Origin: Anaspis maculata
Lineage: Eukaryota; Arthropoda; Insecta; Coleoptera; Scraptiidae
Length of the DNA stretch: 64,000 bases
Direction: 5' to 3'
Assembly (NCBI GenBank): GCA_949128115.1
Contig: OX421962.1
Coordinates: 56,771,787-56,835,786, forward strand
Below the pieces are notes generated by a model. It did not search any database. It was not told where the DNA came from and saw nothing but the letters and a program-made list of their open reading frames with translations. A program made the translations under genes and the position numbers. Shown here one piece after another: positions 60,444 through 64,000 of this stretch (positions are counted from its first letter, which is position 1; every line of letters begins with the position of its first letter).

Positions 60444-61900
60444 GTCAGCTGAAAAAAATGGCCCGGGTAGGAATCATTGTTGGAAGTGTCGGAAAAGGAA
60501 AAGCTTCATAAATAAAAGCCGTATAGATGGCAAATTACGTTTTTATTTACGCAGAAGGCATCAGGATTTCTCAAATTGCCGATGGCACATTATAAAAATA
60601 AAATAAAACTGGCATGATGACGGCGATATCGTAATGATGACGTTAAATTGCGCCAAACGAGGGCTTAGCTGGAAATTCAATAAAAGAAGATTGTGTAAAC
60701 ACAATGATGAGTTTCTCTTTGGATACTCTTTTCTCCCACCTCCCGCCGATATTTTGCGGTGCACGCGGGGGCACACTGTCGGGGGCAAATTAGTGTTCGA
60801 GTGGGCCCCCTGCGTGGCCGTGGCGTAGAGTCGTACCGTGCTATGTACTACAGATGCTGATTGTGTACGTCACCTCACCCAACATGCCGCCACCGCCCTC
60901 GAATCAATATTTGGTGGCGTCTCGCTGTATTGATATCAGATCTGGCGGAGGTTGTATATTATATCGAATTTTGGTGTTCAGATACATGTAAGGATGTGGT
61001 TTAGTGTCACCCTGATTTACGGACTTCAATGTGCCGCCAATATAATACGACGGTTGCCGCCGCCGGTTTTGATTTCGTTATACCACCCGCCGCCCGCCGC
61101 TGCCGCCGCCGAATTTATCCCACATTGCCCCCGCAACACACCCACACACACTCAACAAGAGTTATTGCTCGTGTGTGACTCCAGGGCGCATTTGAATCCA
61201 CTGCGAATGTCTTTGGAAGCATCTCGTCTTCTATACATACACCTATCTCCCCTATACTTACTTAATGCTTATATTATAGGGTATATTACCCCTACACCTG
61301 AAGGGGGAAACGAGGGGTCTCCGCCTTAATTAACGATCAAGAAGCTCAAGCACAACTACAACCAAGACAATTTTTTTGCATGGAAACAGCGGCGAAATCA
61401 AAAACACAATCATGGTGAAGGAAGATCAGTGAGAGAGGACAAAATCAAAATACATAATAGGATCTCAAGTTTTGATAAAGCTGCCCGTGTATGTACCTAG
61501 GTAAGGTGGGTAGACCAGGGATATTAATAGGACCCGGTGGTCTAAAATTGCAACCGTATCAGTCATCCTAAGGATCAGTCCCATTAGTTTTCATGAAATT
61601 TAATTTCCTCCTCGCTGTGATACAGCTCGTTGCGCTGAATACATCCGCCGCATGAGCTTTTCGTGCAAAATTTTGTAAAGATTTATATCTCGGATTAGAT
61701 TTGATATGAGTTTCTCGTGCGTAGTGTAATTGGAGTGATTTTTTTCAGCTTAGCGTTTCTCGTCCCTTTTTCTTTTCTTAATATTGCCAATAGATCAGCA
61801 AGGTAATGCTTTGAGGGGAAGTCCTGGATTTATTCTAAAAGAGCTCTGCCAGAGTTGCGAGAAATGTGGGCGGTTCCCATAATAATGAGTAGGGGCCTAC
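60444..61900. other. Gene-free stretch
   Basis: The frame at 60952-61329 is low-complexity (poly-Pro/Ala, His). No splice-supported gene. A CA-type run lies near 61138-61152. Confidence 0.4.
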
Positions 61901-61908
61901 TTACTAGC

Positions 61909-62314
61909 CAGTGCCGTCTTTTGAACAAATGGAGCCCCGGGCACAAGGCAGTGAGGGGCCCCTTATAAAGGTTTGTGAAAAAAAGCACACGAGTGAGGCA
62001 AGCACCACCGCCGCAGGTTATTATTTAACAAACATTTTTTCATAAAAATTTAACGCTTTTTCGACAGTTGAAACCTGTCTTTTCTTGATTAGTTTAGTGG
62101 GATGGAGCGTCGTGGATTCTTGGGAGGTGAGGGGAGGCGCACGATCAGCTCAGAAAGTGAGATAGTTGAATAAACGTCGTAAACGGGATATGAGAACAAC
62201 ATTTTTCACAAAAATAGTCTTTACTTTTAGAAATTCAAGGAGGCCTTGGGGGGCCCCAAAAAAGCCGGGGCCCTGGGCACAGGCCCTTCGGGCCCATGCC
62301 TAAAGACGACACTG
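61909..62314. mobile_element. 406-bp hAT-like MITE
   Basis: TIR CAGTGCCGTCTTT and its inverse AAAGACGACACTG, with an exact 8-bp TSD TTACTAGC (61901-61908, 62315-62322). Subterminal GGGCCCC blocks are on both sides. Non-coding. Confidence 0.92.
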
Positions 62315-62559
62315 TTACTAGCCCTGGAACATGTGTGATTCCATGAGATTTTGAATGGAGGAGCAAAGTAAATAACTGAGTAGATAGGTATGGGGAATAC
62401 ATTTCATTATCTGTATCAATTAGGCATTTCCACATGATGTCACGAGCTCGTCAGTGTTGCCAACCTAGTTGAATTTATAACCTCAAAAAAGTGTTCGGGA
62501 ACAACCCGCGTTGTTATGATTGGAAAAAAAGTACTTTTTTGAGATTTTGGATACAGTAG

Positions 62560-63540
62560 GAAGCAAGTTTGTGCGTGATAATTGCTCACGAAACTCTGGC
62601 GCTTCGATCAATACTGAAAGTTGGAGATGTGCTGCCCCAAATAGCTTAATAAACAAGAAAATTTGGTGGAGTGCTTAAATCATTTTCGTCGAAAAACAAA
62701 AGAAATCCTTGGCTTTTTCGGAAAACTAGATTCCTGGAAGAAAAGAGCATCTCAGGAAGTATCTCGAAGTGCCAAAAAATGCGACTCAAAGACATCTGGG
62801 AAGGAGAAAATAATATGCCAGTTTATTATCCTGCCGATAAGGTAAAAAGCTGACTTAATTGTTGGATTACAGAATAAATGTGAGATGAATTCACAAATTA
62901 TCCAATACTAAGCGCCCTTCTGATTTCAAAAAGTATGGCTGTGGCAAAAAAAACTGTGACCTGTGGCGATCTCGAAATGGGAAAATCCAGCGACCAAGGC
63001 ATTTCTAAGCTGACCACAGTTTTACCACAAATCCTGCTTATAAGAAGAAATTTCAGGATTTATTAAGCAACGTGTCTTGACGCGATGAAGCCATCAATTA
63101 AAAATTCAAGATTGTCAAGTCAGGTGTACGATTTGGTCTCGGATTTGGTCATCAGAAAATACTCGGAGGCGATCCCATCTGGTTCAGCCGATCCCATCTG
63201 GTTCACATGTGCTTAGATCACAGCGAATATTACAACTACAGTGAAGTAGAAAATGGAAATTATTGTCGATTCAAACATCCAGGCTTGTGGAAGCAATGGA
63301 GAAAGCATGGCCAGAGATGTAGAGGGCTCAATGAACGTGAAAGTTGGGTTGGAGTGGTTGAATCCTTTTTTTTTTGAGGAAAAAATGAGAAATTCATGGT
63401 TTTCTCGAAACGCTGGGCTCGTGGAAGTACGAAGTATCACAGAATGTATCCCAAAACGCCAAAAAATGGAAAAGAGGGAGGAAGGAATACACTTGAAAAA
63501 ATATACGGTGGTTGTACCGATAACGATTGGGATCGGTAAC
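62560..63540 (+). pseudogene. Possible duplicated, decayed coding fragments
   Basis: Two segments (about 62670-62800 and 63350-63480) share the word pattern RN.W..R...L......I...I.K.QKM in their best frames, suggesting a direct duplication of an old coding exon. Between them, a frame at about 63200-63370 holds a Cys/His/Trp-rich stretch (YCRFKHPGLWKQWRKHGQRC). Family unknown; frames are broken. Confidence 0.25.
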
Positions 63541-64000
63541 TAAATTGCTGTAATACAGTTATGATGTTTGCACAAAATTATCTGTTGCTATTCGGCAATC
63601 TAAAAATTGAAGAATCTATGGACTGAGGAATTGCTACGTCGACCACAATTTGGAATCTAGAATCCTGAATAAAACAATGAATATGTGTATTTTAAGGAAA
63701 TGAATCTTGACACAATCAAGTTGTAGGTAAAAATTCAACATCGTTGAATCAGGTGCAAAATTTCTCTCAAGGAGGGCTCCGGTGACCGAAGACATCTTCG
63801 ATGGCCGAACAGCTGTTCGTGTTAACTTTCCATGTTTTGCCTCTGTCCATATGCTACAACCGAAGTGAAGACATTCTTGCACTTTTAAAATATGAACAAA
63901 AACTATTGTTTGTTTCTTTAATACGACAGTAAAAGCTGAGCCTCAAGTATTTGGGTGATTGGAAAGCACAAACCGAAGAGGTACATACCTAACCCCTCAC
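63541..64000. other. Gene-free end of window
   Basis: A minus-strand frame at 63882-63634 has no recognised motif. Nothing supported. Confidence 0.4.

Noticed and set aside
60952..61329. 125-codon plus-strand frame
   Set aside because: Low-complexity Pro/Ala/His content from C-rich repeats; no splice or domain support.
1..64000. CRISPR arrays, bacterial operons, rRNA genes
   Set aside because: The regular short repeats are tandem arrays without unique spacers. No ribosome-binding-site-linked gene clusters and no rRNA-like segments were seen.

Overview
The window looks like a stretch of eukaryotic, almost certainly animal and probably insect, nuclear DNA. It is AT-rich, has no operon-like gene packing, and carries consensus splice sites, poly(A) signals and short microsatellites. 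The transposon content (mariner-like, hAT-like, PIF/Harbinger, a P-like element, a tRNA-headed SINE, non-LTR and gag fragments) and a TACC/GGTA-rich simple repeat would fit a hemipteran, but I cannot name the species. I found no intact host gene. Every recognisable coding segment is a piece of a transposon protein or a decayed fragment, and the longest open frame (about 160 codons, 51.1-51.6 kb) has no protein-like features and starts at GTG.

Layout. 0-3.5 kb is low-complexity intergenic sequence. 3.5-5.3 kb holds a frameshifted gag-like fragment and three hairpin MITEs. 5.7-7.35 kb is a 1.7 kb element with terminal inverted repeats (TIRs) of about 330 bp. 10 kb has a 0.5 kb TTAA/TTA-flanked element. 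14.6-16.5 kb is a reverse-transcriptase fragment fused to a palindrome built of 20-bp tandem units and split by a 450-bp MITE. 16.76-20.15 kb is a TA-flanked mariner-ended element with other elements nested in it. 21.3-22 kb is a foldback of two inverted mariner transposase tails. 23.8-27.3 kb is a 3.5 kb TIR element enclosing a cysteine-rich (CXC-like) protein fragment, followed by a SWIM zinc-finger ORF. 29.1-34.6 kb is a 5.5 kb palindrome carrying a SINE and a 1.35 kb element as later insertions. 37.15-41.14 kb is a 4 kb hAT-like element (8-bp target-site duplication, TSD) filled with inverted satellite arrays. 41.3-41.8 kb is a smaller relative of the 29-34 kb palindrome. 49.2-51.1 kb is a 147-bp tandem repeat hit by a hAT-like element, itself hit by a PIF/Harbinger element. 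52.2 and 61.9 kb have short hAT-like MITEs. 54 kb has the second SINE copy and 54.4-55.2 kb a foldback. 57.45-58.87 kb is a P-like element with about 32-bp TIRs, an exact 8-bp TSD and a broken THAP domain.

How it fits together. This is a stacked transposon graveyard, and many boundaries can be called to the base because TSDs or paralogous empty sites lie in the same window. A recurring theme is inverted duplication: at least twelve hairpins or palindromes from 0.1 to 5.5 kb, several carrying GTCCGTC tracts in their arms. All boundaries were read by eye; no alignment or database search was run.
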